Assembly (NCBI GenBank): GCA_964437365.1
Contig: CAYTGM010000025.1
Coordinates: 1 to 64,000 of the forward strand
DNA from: CAYTGM01 sp964437365
GTDB lineage: Bacteria > Sumerlaeota > Sumerlaeia > SLMS01
Direction: 5' to 3'
Length of the DNA stretch: 64,000 nt
Positions within the stretch are counted from its first letter, which is position 1, and every line of letters begins with the position of its first letter. Positions 1 to 7,144 of the stretch are shown piece by piece. Under the pieces are notes generated by a model that was given only the letters and a program-made list of their open reading frames with translations, did no database searches and had not been told where the DNA came from. Made by a program: the position numbers and the translations under genes.

Positions 1-56
1 CTTCATCCTTCATCCTTCATCCTTCATCCTTCATCCTTCATCCTTCATCCTTCATT
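1..56. repeat. Tandem heptanucleotide repeat (CTTCATC)n
   Basis: Seven perfect head-to-tail copies of CTTCATC (1-49) are followed by one imperfect copy (50-56). The array runs off the left edge of the window, so its full length is unknown. It overlaps the last codons of the hprK gene on the minus strand (reading GATGAAG), and the hprK stop codon lies inside the array. Copy-number change would therefore alter the 3' flank but not the protein upstream of the stop. Confidence 0.95.
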
Positions 57-989
57 CGCCTCTGTCATTTTCTTAATCAGCATATCGTTAAGGCGTTGTG
101 CAGGGTTGATTCCTCTCTCAAGGATGCGGTGATGGAGCGAAGCGACTTCAACGAGAATTGAAATGTTCCGACCTGAATCAACCGGGATACGGAAATAAGG
201 AATGTCTACATCAAGCAATTTGGTTCGTTGCTTGTCCAGACCCAGTCGATCGACTTCTGTTTCCGAAGTCATTTTATGCAGGTCAACAGCCAGTGATACA
301 CGTTTTTCCTCCCTGACGGCACCGATTCCGAAAAGTAGTTCGACGTCTATAATCCCCAAACCACGTACCTCCATGTGGTGTTGTATTGTGCTGACGGAGG
401 AGCCCATGAGAATGTTACGTCCCAATCGTCGCAGCACAACTACATCATCTGCCACCAGGCGGTGACCACGCTCGATCAGTTCAAGACCACACTCACTTTT
501 ACCAACACCGCTATCACCGGTGATCAGAACACCTTCCCCGAATACATCAACAAAAACCGCATGGATTGTTGTGGTGGGAGCAAATTCACGCTCGAGCCAG
601 AAGGAAATCATCGCATTGAAGCGAGAGGTTTCATGGGGTGTGGAAAAGACCGGGACACTGTGTTTGTCGGCTAGAGCCAGAAGCTCTTCCGGGGGAGTAT
701 TCTCAGCTGTGACGATAAAGCAGGGAATTGAGTACTCAAAAATGTTCTGAAGGCGCCGTGAGCGTTCCGATTTCTCAAGACTGGCCAGATAACTGATCTC
801 TGTATTTCCCAGAATCTGAATGCGATCAAAGGTATAAACCTCAAGAAAGCCGGCAAACGCCAGTCCTGGGCGATGAAGTTCACTCTGAGTAATCTTTCTT
901 CGAAGACCCTCATTTCCAGCTACCAGCTCGAGTTCAAAGAGTTCCCCCTTTTCTTCCAGCATCCGTTCCACAGTTATCTGTACATTCAT
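45..989 (-). CDS. hprK: HPr kinase/phosphorylase HprK
   Basis: Bifunctional serine kinase/phosphorylase of the phosphocarrier protein HPr, a sensor of carbon state in the cytoplasm. The product is 314 residues, normal for the family. It has an N-terminal HprK_N domain (about 1-130) and a C-terminal kinase domain with the P-loop GDSGVGKS at about residue 158. This is followed by the LVADDVV segment and the family signature EVRGLGIIDVELLFG. The family His before the P-loop is present in HAVFVD. I start at ATG 989; an in-frame GTG two codons upstream is possible, and neither has a strong ribosome site. No HPr or PTS gene is in the window. In many Gram-negatives HprK acts with an incomplete PTS rather than with CcpA, so its link to the CcpA-like operators seen here is only suggestive. 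Confidence 0.96.
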   Translation of the reverse strand: MNVQITVERMLEEKGELFELELVAGNEGLRRKITQSELHRPGLAFAGFLEVYTFDRIQILGNTEISYLASLEKSERSRRLQNIFEYSIPCFIVTAENTPPEELLALADKHSVPVFSTPHETSRFNAMISFWLEREFAPTTTIHAVFVDVFGEGVLITGDSGVGKSECGLELIERGHRLVADDVVVLRRLGRNILMGSSVSTIQHHMEVRGLGIIDVELLFGIGAVREEKRVSLAVDLHKMTSETEVDRLGLDKQRTKLLDVDIPYFRIPVDSGRNISILVEVASLHHRILERGINPAQRLNDMLIKKMTEANEG

Positions 990-1841
990 AAACACATCTC
1001 GCTCAATGATGGGACTTTTCTGATTTCTAAAAGCATGAAGGGTCTCATCTGTTGGAGTGCCAAGAGAATATTGATCGGAATTTGGGGATGATGGGATGAA
1101 GAGTGCGGGAAACTTCCTGGGACGCCTTTCAATGAGATCTGATTTAGGTTTGCAGCAGACTGGCCCAGGTTCGGGGGGGGCAGCCTGCTACGGCTAAAAA
1201 TGATCTTGCGGCGATCCTGGAGCGTTGTCGGTCCGATGGCGATCGGACCTGGATCGCTCCGACATCGCTCCGGCATCGTCCCTGGAGAGGTCTTGATGCG
1301 AATTCTTAGGTCGTGTAGGGAGCCTGCAGTAAAATGGACGTTGCGAATTCTCGGGTGGTTCAGGCTTTAGACATACCTAACTGCGAAGGGTTTGTTCTTC
1401 CCTCTCCCGTGATCCAACATACCTGCCGGTATTTCCCTCGGGATCGAATTCATCGATAGCATGGGTCGCTATCATCATTAGCTTTAAAGTTCGATTTTCT
1501 CGCCAATGGGAATCGGGCTAGTTCCGATGAGAAGGACCGAGTCCTTATTTGCTTACCTGTATTTCAGAGCCAGGTAAATATGGTCTGATTTTTCTGACGG
1601 AAGCCCATTCAACTGGAAGAAAGTATACCTTCAATCGAGGCTGTATTGAACCATCCTGGAGATTCATGAAGGAGGTTATCGGGTGTAGAATCTACTGTTT
1701 GATTTGTTGGGAGTTGAAAACAAGTTCAAAAATAAACCGAAAATTCGGCCAGTTGATTCGATGAATCAAAAAGTTTTCTGGTCCCTTGAAAAACCTCTAA
1801 CTGGACGGTGGTTTATTCGGATTAAAGAAGGAGAGAAGAGA
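990..1841. other. Gene-free stretch with structured inverted repeats
   Basis: No convincing gene is visible between hprK and tRNA-Pro. Reading frames of 70-96 codons exist, but they lack ribosome sites and resemble no family. The stretch contains a strong hairpin cluster at 1211-1260 (described separately). It also has a 10-bp direct repeat TGCGAATTCT at 1297-1306 and 1342-1351, spaced exactly 45 bp. The second copy is framed by the short inverted repeat AGCCTG (1321-1326) / CAGGCT (1361-1366). It may hold the hprK promoter and non-coding RNA, but nothing specific can be assigned. Confidence 0.5.
1211..1260. repeat. Intergenic hairpin cluster
   Basis: The perfect 8-bp stem GGTCCGAT (1230-1237) / ATCGGACC (1242-1249) encloses the loop GGCG. 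It is wrapped by a second complementary pair, GCGATCC (1211-1217) / GGATCGC (1251-1257). An alternative pairing of GGAGCG (1219-1224) with CGCTCC (1255-1260) is also possible. No T-run follows, so it does not look like an intrinsic terminator. Its function is unknown. Confidence 0.6.
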
Positions 1842-1918
1842 TGGTCGGGGTAGCAGGACTCGAACCTGCAACCCCCTGCTCCCAAAGCAGGTGCGCTAGC
1901 CAATTGCGCCATACCCCG
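1842..1918 (-). tRNA. tRNA-Pro (anticodon TGG)
   Basis: The minus strand folds as a standard cloverleaf. The acceptor stem CGGGGTA/TACCCCG is followed by discriminator A and an encoded CCA. The anticodon arm has loop TTTGGGA with anticodon TGG, and the T loop contains GGTTCGAGTCC. The 77-nt length includes CCA. The C1-G72 first pair with A73 is the usual bacterial tRNA-Pro identity. Confidence 0.96.
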
Positions 1919-2164
1919 ACAACGAGGGCCTAAGGACTTCAAAAAGGGGGGTGCTGTCAAGGGTACATTGTACGAAAAACATCATTTTTTTTGGTTTTTA
2001 TTGTAAGTCAGGGTTTACAGGATAGTTGGCGTCTTTGTTCCCTGAGTTTTTTCGAAAAAAAATCATACTCTGCAAGAGAATGGGGTTGATAAACAAATCG
2101 GTTTCATCCAAGTTTCACGGTGGAGGGAGTTTTGATATTCAAAATTCTAAGGAGTTCAACCGCC

Positions 2165-2827
2165 ATGCTCAACAATCTTGTCCGAAAAAACGGCTTTACG
2201 CTGATTGAGCTATTGATCGTTGTTGCGATCATTGCCATTCTAGCCGCTATCGCCGTTCCCAACTTTCTGGAAGCCCAGGTCCGTTCCAAAGTCTCTCGTT
2301 GTAAAGCTGATATGAGAACTATGGTCACCGCGATGGAATCGTATTACGTGGATAACAACAAATATCCACCTGCTGGTGATCTACCCAATGTTCCCATGAC
2401 GCCAAACTCTGCCAGTTTCCATGCTAGAACACCCAACTATTTAACGACACCTATCGCCTACCTCACAAGCCTTCCTGAAGATGTTTTCCTCCCACAGTCT
2501 ACTTTTTCAAACGGGACCTACCCAGAAGGAACAAGAGTCGGTTACAGGTATGCATACTTCTACTGGGACTGGTATTTGAATCCGGCCAATGGTGGAAGCA
2601 GCCCCAACGGTTTTTCTGATTTCTGGTCAGGTCCTAAAGAGTGGACCGGCGAATGGCTGATCTATGGCTATGGTCCAGACAAAGTTCCATTCCATGGTGC
2701 AGGTGCAACTTTCCTTCCTTATGACCCAACCAATGGAACTGTCAGCCCTGGTAATATCGTTAGATGTCAGAAGAATACAGATGGCATTCCTCCGCATCCA
2801 ATTTCCGGCACATACATCTGGCCATAA
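2165..2827 (+). CDS. Type II secretion-like pseudopilin (prepilin N-terminal methylation protein)
   Basis: Pseudopilin-like protein of 220 residues, inserted in the inner membrane and probably processed by a prepilin peptidase after Gly (KNG|FTLIELL) with Glu at +5. The long hydrophobic helix is followed by NFLEAQVRSKVSR and a variable periplasmic or surface domain rich in Tyr, Trp and Pro. I choose ATG 2165 because AAGGAG lies about 10 bases upstream and it gives a short basic leader. An upstream in-frame GTG at 2120 would make an atypical leader. The first 60 residues are almost identical to the protein encoded at 3952-4605, but the bodies differ, so the two are paralogues. No secretion ATPase or platform gene is adjacent. 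A strong terminator follows. The substrate or partner is unknown. Confidence 0.9.
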   Translation: MLNNLVRKNGFTLIELLIVVAIIAILAAIAVPNFLEAQVRSKVSRCKADMRTMVTAMESYYVDNNKYPPAGDLPNVPMTPNSASFHARTPNYLTTPIAYLTSLPEDVFLPQSTFSNGTYPEGTRVGYRYAYFYWDWYLNPANGGSSPNGFSDFWSGPKEWTGEWLIYGYGPDKVPFHGAGATFLPYDPTNGTVSPGNIVRCQKNTDGIPPHPISGTYIWP

Positions 2828-2859
2828 GTCATTCACCTTGAATAAGTCAGGTATATAGA

Positions 2860-2890
2860 GCCTCCGGCAATTGCCGGAGGCTTTCTTTAT
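2860..2890 (+). terminator. Rho-independent terminator
   Basis: A perfect 22-bp palindrome (2860-2881; stem CCTCCGGC/GCCGGAGG around AATT) is followed by TTTCTTT. It lies 33 bp after the stop of the pseudopilin gene and separates it from the convergent HAD gene. Confidence 0.9.
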
Positions 2891-3636
2891 GGATTATTGA
2901 CTCTATTCAGTATATCCAGAAACCCTTCAGCTTCTGCGTAAGGAGATATATAGTCGGCGACTTTCTTCAATCCCTCCTGGGAGTTTGAGGGGCAGGCGAA
3001 CCAGTTCACTTCTTCCTGGATCGGTAAGTCACCAGTGGTGTCACCAATTCCAATCACCTCTTCTTTTCGCAACCCCATTTCGCTCAGAACTGCTCGTATC
3101 GCCGTCCCCTTGGTCACTCCGGGAAGGGATATATTCAGGTAGAAATGTGATGGCTTGATATCCAGTTTCAGGTCACAATGCTCTTCGGCGAACCTGTCCA
3201 CATTGGGGGCGACATCTCGCAGGAGCGCAGGGTCCTCGCAGAATATGGAGAGTTGAGCTTCTTTGCCTACCTGGTAGAAGAGATTCTCGTGCAAGGGGAT
3301 GATCTCTCGTTCAATAAAGCTGCGGACCTTTCTCAGCCCCTCCATTTTCTTCGGGGTCACTCCTGGGCCATACTTAGCCCAATTTTTCTCAAGGTAATAG
3401 ATAATCGCTCCATTCTCACAGATTCCGGGCTTCTCGATCCCCAAAACTTTCATCAGCGCTTCGACATAAGGTTGTGGTCGGCCTGTACATAGCATGAGTG
3501 GAGGAAAGTCTTCTGGCTGCTGGTGGCTCTTCGCGCAATATTCTTGAATGAGACGGAAGGATTTTGAGTCAACGGGAACGGAGCCTTCGCCAGTGATACA
3601 GCCATCGATATCGGAGATAATGAGTCTGGGTTTCAT
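2887..3636 (-). CDS. HAD-superfamily phosphatase (Cof/phosphoglycolate phosphatase-like)
   Basis: Cytoplasmic phosphohydrolase of 249 residues. The four HAD motifs are visible: DIDGC (D9 nucleophile, D11 acid/base), T51 in CTGRPQP, K176, and the GDTTGD metal site (D199, D203). The cap domain lies between motifs II and III, as in the Cof/IIB subclass of sugar or nucleotide phosphatases (for example sucrose-phosphate phosphatase-like and archaeal phosphoglycolate phosphatases). The substrate cannot be read from sequence. The gene is divergent from the second pseudopilin gene at 3952. The shared gap carries a LacI/CcpA-type operator 124 bp upstream of this start, so sugar-responsive control is possible. 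Confidence 0.85.
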   Translation of the reverse strand: MKPRLIISDIDGCITGEGSVPVDSKSFRLIQEYCAKSHQQPEDFPPLMLCTGRPQPYVEALMKVLGIEKPGICENGAIIYYLEKNWAKYGPGVTPKKMEGLRKVRSFIEREIIPLHENLFYQVGKEAQLSIFCEDPALLRDVAPNVDRFAEEHCDLKLDIKPSHFYLNISLPGVTKGTAIRAVLSEMGLRKEEVIGIGDTTGDLPIQEEVNWFACPSNSQEGLKKVADYISPYAEAEGFLDILNRVNNP

Positions 3637-3951
3637 GGAGGGTGCGGCTTTCTATGGAGGGGGTAATTCTGAGGAAAATTTAATATGGGTGATCCTGAGG
3701 GTTGGGGATTGCCGGGGGCAAAGGGATTGAGAGGCTTATATTCTGGGTTTGGCGGGGTCTTGTAAGCGGTTACAAAAATGAAGCTCTCAGACAAAAATAA
3801 GCTTGCATTCAATTAAGAGTTGGAGCAGTCTTATCCTTAATTATGACCGGCAGATCAAATTTCTTGTATGTTTAATCTGCTTTTGAAGCTCAAGAGAGAA
3901 CGGTTTCAGAAAGGTCGCAAAAACTCACCACCATAGAGGACAGATCATCCC
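3637..3951. other. Divergent intergenic region between HAD and pseudopilin genes
   Basis: A 315-bp stretch without a gene, between two divergently transcribed starts. It must contain both promoters. The only clear element is the palindromic operator at 3760-3775. The right half (3776-3950) is A+T-rich and leads to the pseudopilin start, whose ribosome site is weak (AGAGGACAG about 14 bases upstream). Confidence 0.6.
3760..3775. promoter_or_regulatory. LacI/CcpA-type operator, site 1
   Basis: The 16-bp inverted repeat TTGTAAGCGGTTACAA has the central CG and half-sites typical of LacI/GalR-family operators and of cre sites (WTGNAANCGNWWNCA). It lies 124 bp upstream of the HAD gene and 176 bp upstream of the pseudopilin gene. 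Related sites occur at 12947, 13017 and 40606. The cognate regulator is not encoded in the window. Confidence 0.65.
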
Positions 3952-4605
3952 ATGAATAAAAAGGCATTTACTCTGATCGAACTGCTGATTGTTGTCGCCA
4001 TCATTGCCATCCTGGCGGCGATCGCAGTCCCTAACTTTCTTGAAGCGCAGACCCGTTCTAAGGTCTCACGCGCGAAGGCTGACATGAGGTCACTCGCCAC
4101 TGCCATGGAATCTTATTACGTCGACGCGAATACCTATCCTCCTAACGATGCCGGTGGAGCTAGCTCGCAATTCCGCCTGAATAAGGTGTTTCATGTCACA
4201 ACCCCTATCGCCTACATGACCTCATTTCCGAAAGACGTCTTCCTTCCCGGTAGCAACGTTTCGGGAACCGCGGCACTTGATGGTTATCAGTACTTCAATT
4301 ATCAATACCGATACGATGTTGCTCCAGCGCCTTGGAGATCATGGGGGTCTCTCGTCTCAGGTGCCTCAGGAACCTTTGATATTACCGGAGCCGTCCTCAA
4401 GACATGGGGCCCGAACGCTGGCAAGCCAAACCCTCCCTATAACACAGATGGTGATGAAGGGTTTGAGTGGGCTGCATACGGCCTTGAAGCGAACCTCGGC
4501 ATTCCCGGTGTAGACCGCATTTATGATCCAACTAACGGCACCATCAGCTACGGAGACATCGGCCGCTTTATGGGCGAAGTCGCGCTTCCACAGCAGATTA
4601 ACTAA
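3952..4605 (+). CDS. Type II secretion-like pseudopilin, second paralogue
   Basis: Pseudopilin-like protein of 217 residues with leader MNKKA followed by FTLIELLIVVAIIAIL. The Glu at +5 is present, but the residue before the cleavage point is Ala rather than the usual Gly. Such KAFTLIELL leaders occur in large pseudopilin families of planctomycete-like and related phyla. The helix is followed by NFLEAQTRSKVSRAKADM, nearly the same as in the paralogue at 2165, and then by a Tyr/Pro/Gly-rich C-terminal domain of unknown role. It lies upstream of the GH3 gene with a hairpin terminator between them, and downstream of operator site 1. It may be a surface or secretion-associated protein linked to polysaccharide use. 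Confidence 0.9.
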   Translation: MNKKAFTLIELLIVVAIIAILAAIAVPNFLEAQTRSKVSRAKADMRSLATAMESYYVDANTYPPNDAGGASSQFRLNKVFHVTTPIAYMTSFPKDVFLPGSNVSGTAALDGYQYFNYQYRYDVAPAPWRSWGSLVSGASGTFDITGAVLKTWGPNAGKPNPPYNTDGDEGFEWAAYGLEANLGIPGVDRIYDPTNGTISYGDIGRFMGEVALPQQIN

Positions 4606-4644
4606 CTCAGCATTCTCCTCATTCCTCTCTCTTTCTTCTGGCCT

Positions 4645-4683
4645 CCCTCACTTGATTCGCGTTAAGTGGGGGAACGTCTTTTT
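4645..4683 (+). terminator. Probable rho-independent terminator
   Basis: The stem CCCTCACTT (4645-4653) / AAGTGGGGG (4664-4672) contains one T-G wobble pair. It is followed six bases later by TTTTTT (4678-4683). It lies between the pseudopilin and GH3 genes, so GH3 is probably transcribed partly or wholly from its own promoter. Confidence 0.6.
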
Positions 4684-4716
4684 AACCACTTCATTTAATT
4701 CATCTTGAGGTAATTC

Positions 4717-6894
4717 ATGTCTATCCGTGAGCTCCTGCAGCAGATGACCCTCGACGAGAAAATCGCGCAGCTTGGCGCCTATATGTTCTTTGATACTTTC
4801 TGGAACACCCATGGTTCTCAGGAACTTGAAGAACGAGTTTCGTTTATCGAATCTATCACGCCCGAGAAGATGATTCCATCACATGGACTTGGCTTTGTCT
4901 CGACACAAGTGAGGGATCTTCCTCCCCGACAGGCTGCTGAAACCGTCCAGAAGGATCAGGACTATATACAGAGTCATACTCGCCTCAAGATTCCTCTCAT
5001 TGTTCATGACGAAGGCGTGCACGGGGTGATCGGCAATGGAACGACGGTCTTTCCCTCGGCACTGGCACTCTCAGCAACGTGGAATGAACAGCTTATGTTT
5101 CAGGTGGGAACTGTTATCGGGAAAGAATCCCATGCACGGGGAATTCAACAACTGTTGAGCCCCACACTGAACCTTGGTCGCGATCCCAGAAATGGTCGGA
5201 CAGAGGAAACATATGGAGAAGATCCACTTCTCGCCGCAAGAATGGGAGTGAATTTTATTAAGGCGGTTCAGGCAGAAAATGTTGTCTGCACACCAAAACA
5301 CTTTGTCTATAATTTCGAGGGAGATGCTGGTCGCGATAGTTGGCCTGTTTTTCCTTCAGAGAGAATCCTCCGAGAAGAATATTTTGTTCCATTTGAAGCG
5401 GCGATCAAGGAAGCTGGTGCCATGAGTCTCATGGCTGCCTATGGGTCACTGAACGGAAAGCCCTGTTCTGGCGATGAATGGCTTTTGAAAAAAGTCCTGC
5501 GAGAGGAATGGGGGTTTGACGGGTTTGTTGTCTCTGACTACCATTCAATCATTCACCAATGGGAGTTACATAAGACGGCCACGTCGATGGGAGACGCGGC
5601 GGCTCAGTCTCTCAGAGCAGGAATGGATGTCGAGCTTCCAAGGCTCAGGTGCTTTCTGGATCCTCTGAAGGAAGAGTTGAAGGATGACCCAACCCTTCAA
5701 GTAGATATAGACAGAGCCGTTCTTTCAGTTCTGTCTATCAAGGAAAAGCTTGGATTGCTTGATCAAAAACCACAGTTTGATCCTGAGCATGCTGGAAAGG
5801 TCTGCAACTGCCCGAAGCATCGAACCCTGGCGCGTCAGGCTGCACGGGAGTCAATGGTGCTTCTCACTAATTACGAGCAAGTCCTGCCCATTAAGAATCA
5901 GTATCAGAAGATTGCAGTCATCGGTCCTAACGCTGATGCAATTGAGCTCGGGGACTACTCATGGGATTTGAACGATAAAGAGCATGTTGTCACGCCGTGG
6001 TCCGGGTTACGTGAGATTGCTGAAAAAAGAGGTGTGGAGCTGGTCTATGCGCCAGGTGGTACGCACACTCAATCCACTGAAGCAGAGCTTGAGCAAGCCA
6101 GGCTGATGATCGAGGAGAGCGACCTTTCTATACTCATGCTGGGAACATCACTCAGCATGACCGGCGAAGCACGTGATAGATTTTCACTAGATCTTCCTGA
6201 CAATCAATTGGAACTGATTGACTGTGCTCATCTGCTGGACAAGCCATTCGTTGTCGTTGTTGTTTCTTCCAGTATTCATACCATGGAGAGTTGGATAGAT
6301 AAGCCTGACGCAATTTTACATGCATGGTACTCGGGTGAAGAAGGAGGTAATGCACTTGCAGAGTTACTGTTCGGAGATCATAGCCCAAGTGGACGTCTTC
6401 CCATCACCGTTCCACGGTCAATAGGTCAGTGTCCCATTCATTATATGCACCTTCCTTCTGGACGTGGCGATGATTACGAGAAGCTGGGGCAAAGTGGGGG
6501 AGTGCGATTTCCGTTCGGATATGGACTGAGCTATACCTCTTTTGAATACGGAGGCCTTCAACTTGAGGTGGATCGAAAAAGGCATATTCTTGAAGTAAGT
6601 ATGGAGCTCTCTAATACGGGGACATACGACAGCTACGAAACAGTACAGGTCTATATGGCGAAAGAGTACAGTCCTCTTGCTCGACCTAAACGAAAGCTGA
6701 TTGGTTTTGAAAAAGTCTTTCTCACCAAAGGAGAAAAGAAAGCACTCAAAATACAAATTCCCTTGGACCGACTCATGTTTTACAATGAACAGATGGAAAA
6801 GGTCTTAGAGCCAGGTGAATACCATATAAGAGTAGGACAAAGCTCAATCAGTACAGATAGTCTTGAGGGAGCGCTGAGAATTGAAAGGGAATGA
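4717..6894 (+). CDS. Glycoside hydrolase family 3 beta-glucosidase-like enzyme
   Basis: Hydrolase of terminal beta-linked glucose or xylose residues, 725 amino acids. The N-terminal (beta/alpha)8 domain carries the RDPRNGRTEETYGEDP block (155-170), KHF (194-196) and the catalytic nucleophile Asp274 in VVSDYHS. The alpha/beta sandwich domain (about 390-580) ends with the GRLPITVPRS block. A C-terminal fibronectin III-like domain (about 610-715) completes the BglX-type architecture. No signal peptide is visible, so the enzyme should be cytoplasmic and act on imported oligosaccharides. The start ATG has GAGG seven bases upstream. The substrate is not predictable beyond the family (beta-glucosidase, beta-xylosidase or related). 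Confidence 0.93.
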   Translation: MSIRELLQQMTLDEKIAQLGAYMFFDTFWNTHGSQELEERVSFIESITPEKMIPSHGLGFVSTQVRDLPPRQAAETVQKDQDYIQSHTRLKIPLIVHDEGVHGVIGNGTTVFPSALALSATWNEQLMFQVGTVIGKESHARGIQQLLSPTLNLGRDPRNGRTEETYGEDPLLAARMGVNFIKAVQAENVVCTPKHFVYNFEGDAGRDSWPVFPSERILREEYFVPFEAAIKEAGAMSLMAAYGSLNGKPCSGDEWLLKKVLREEWGFDGFVVSDYHSIIHQWELHKTATSMGDAAAQSLRAGMDVELPRLRCFLDPLKEELKDDPTLQVDIDRAVLSVLSIKEKLGLLDQKPQFDPEHAGKVCNCPKHRTLARQAARESMVLLTNYEQVLPIKNQYQKIAVIGPNADAIELGDYSWDLNDKEHVVTPWSGLREIAEKRGVELVYAPGGTHTQSTEAELEQARLMIEESDLSILMLGTSLSMTGEARDRFSLDLPDNQLELIDCAHLLDKPFVVVVVSSSIHTMESWIDKPDAILHAWYSGEEGGNALAELLFGDHSPSGRLPITVPRSIGQCPIHYMHLPSGRGDDYEKLGQSGGVRFPFGYGLSYTSFEYGGLQLEVDRKRHILEVSMELSNTGTYDSYETVQVYMAKEYSPLARPKRKLIGFEKVFLTKGEKKALKIQIPLDRLMFYNEQMEKVLEPGEYHIRVGQSSISTDSLEGALRIERE

Positions 6895-6939
6895 TGACCT
6901 TAAGGTCTTTCCGAATCTTCTTCGATGGAATTGTTGAGA

Positions 6940-7015
6940 TGGAGCGAGAGACGGGGTTCGAACCCGCGACATCCAGCTTGGAAGGCTGGTGCTCTACCAA
7001 CTGAGCTACTCTCGC
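6940..7015 (-). tRNA. tRNA-Gly (anticodon TCC)
   Basis: Cloverleaf on the minus strand, 76 nt including an encoded CCA. The acceptor stem is GCGAGAG/CTCTCGC with discriminator T, the standard bacterial tRNA-Gly identity. The anticodon loop CTTCCAA gives anticodon TCC. The T arm contains GGGTTCGAACCC. Confidence 0.97.
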
Positions 7016-7144
7016 TCAACAGAGGAGCGGAATCCTCACCAATTAAGACCCTGAGTCAACGAAAAAACGCAACTTTCCTTGACCTTTAACCCCTTTCTCC
7101 CAAGGCATGAATTTACCCTGAACGGAGACGAGACCCAAAAACTT

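Noticed and set aside
1549..1764. 71-codon frame in the hprK-tRNA gap
   Set aside because: No ribosome site, unusual composition (many Cys/Trp/Ile), and no resemblance to a family.
1766..1960. 64-codon minus-strand frame
   Set aside because: It reads through the tRNA-Pro gene.
1993..2020. TTGTAA...TTTACA inverted repeat upstream of the first pseudopilin gene
   Set aside because: Spacing is three bases too long and the central CG is missing, so it does not fit the operator family.
6898..6916. GACCTTAAGGTC palindrome after the GH3 gene as a terminator
   Set aside because: With a minimal loop only four base pairs remain, and the T-run is short.
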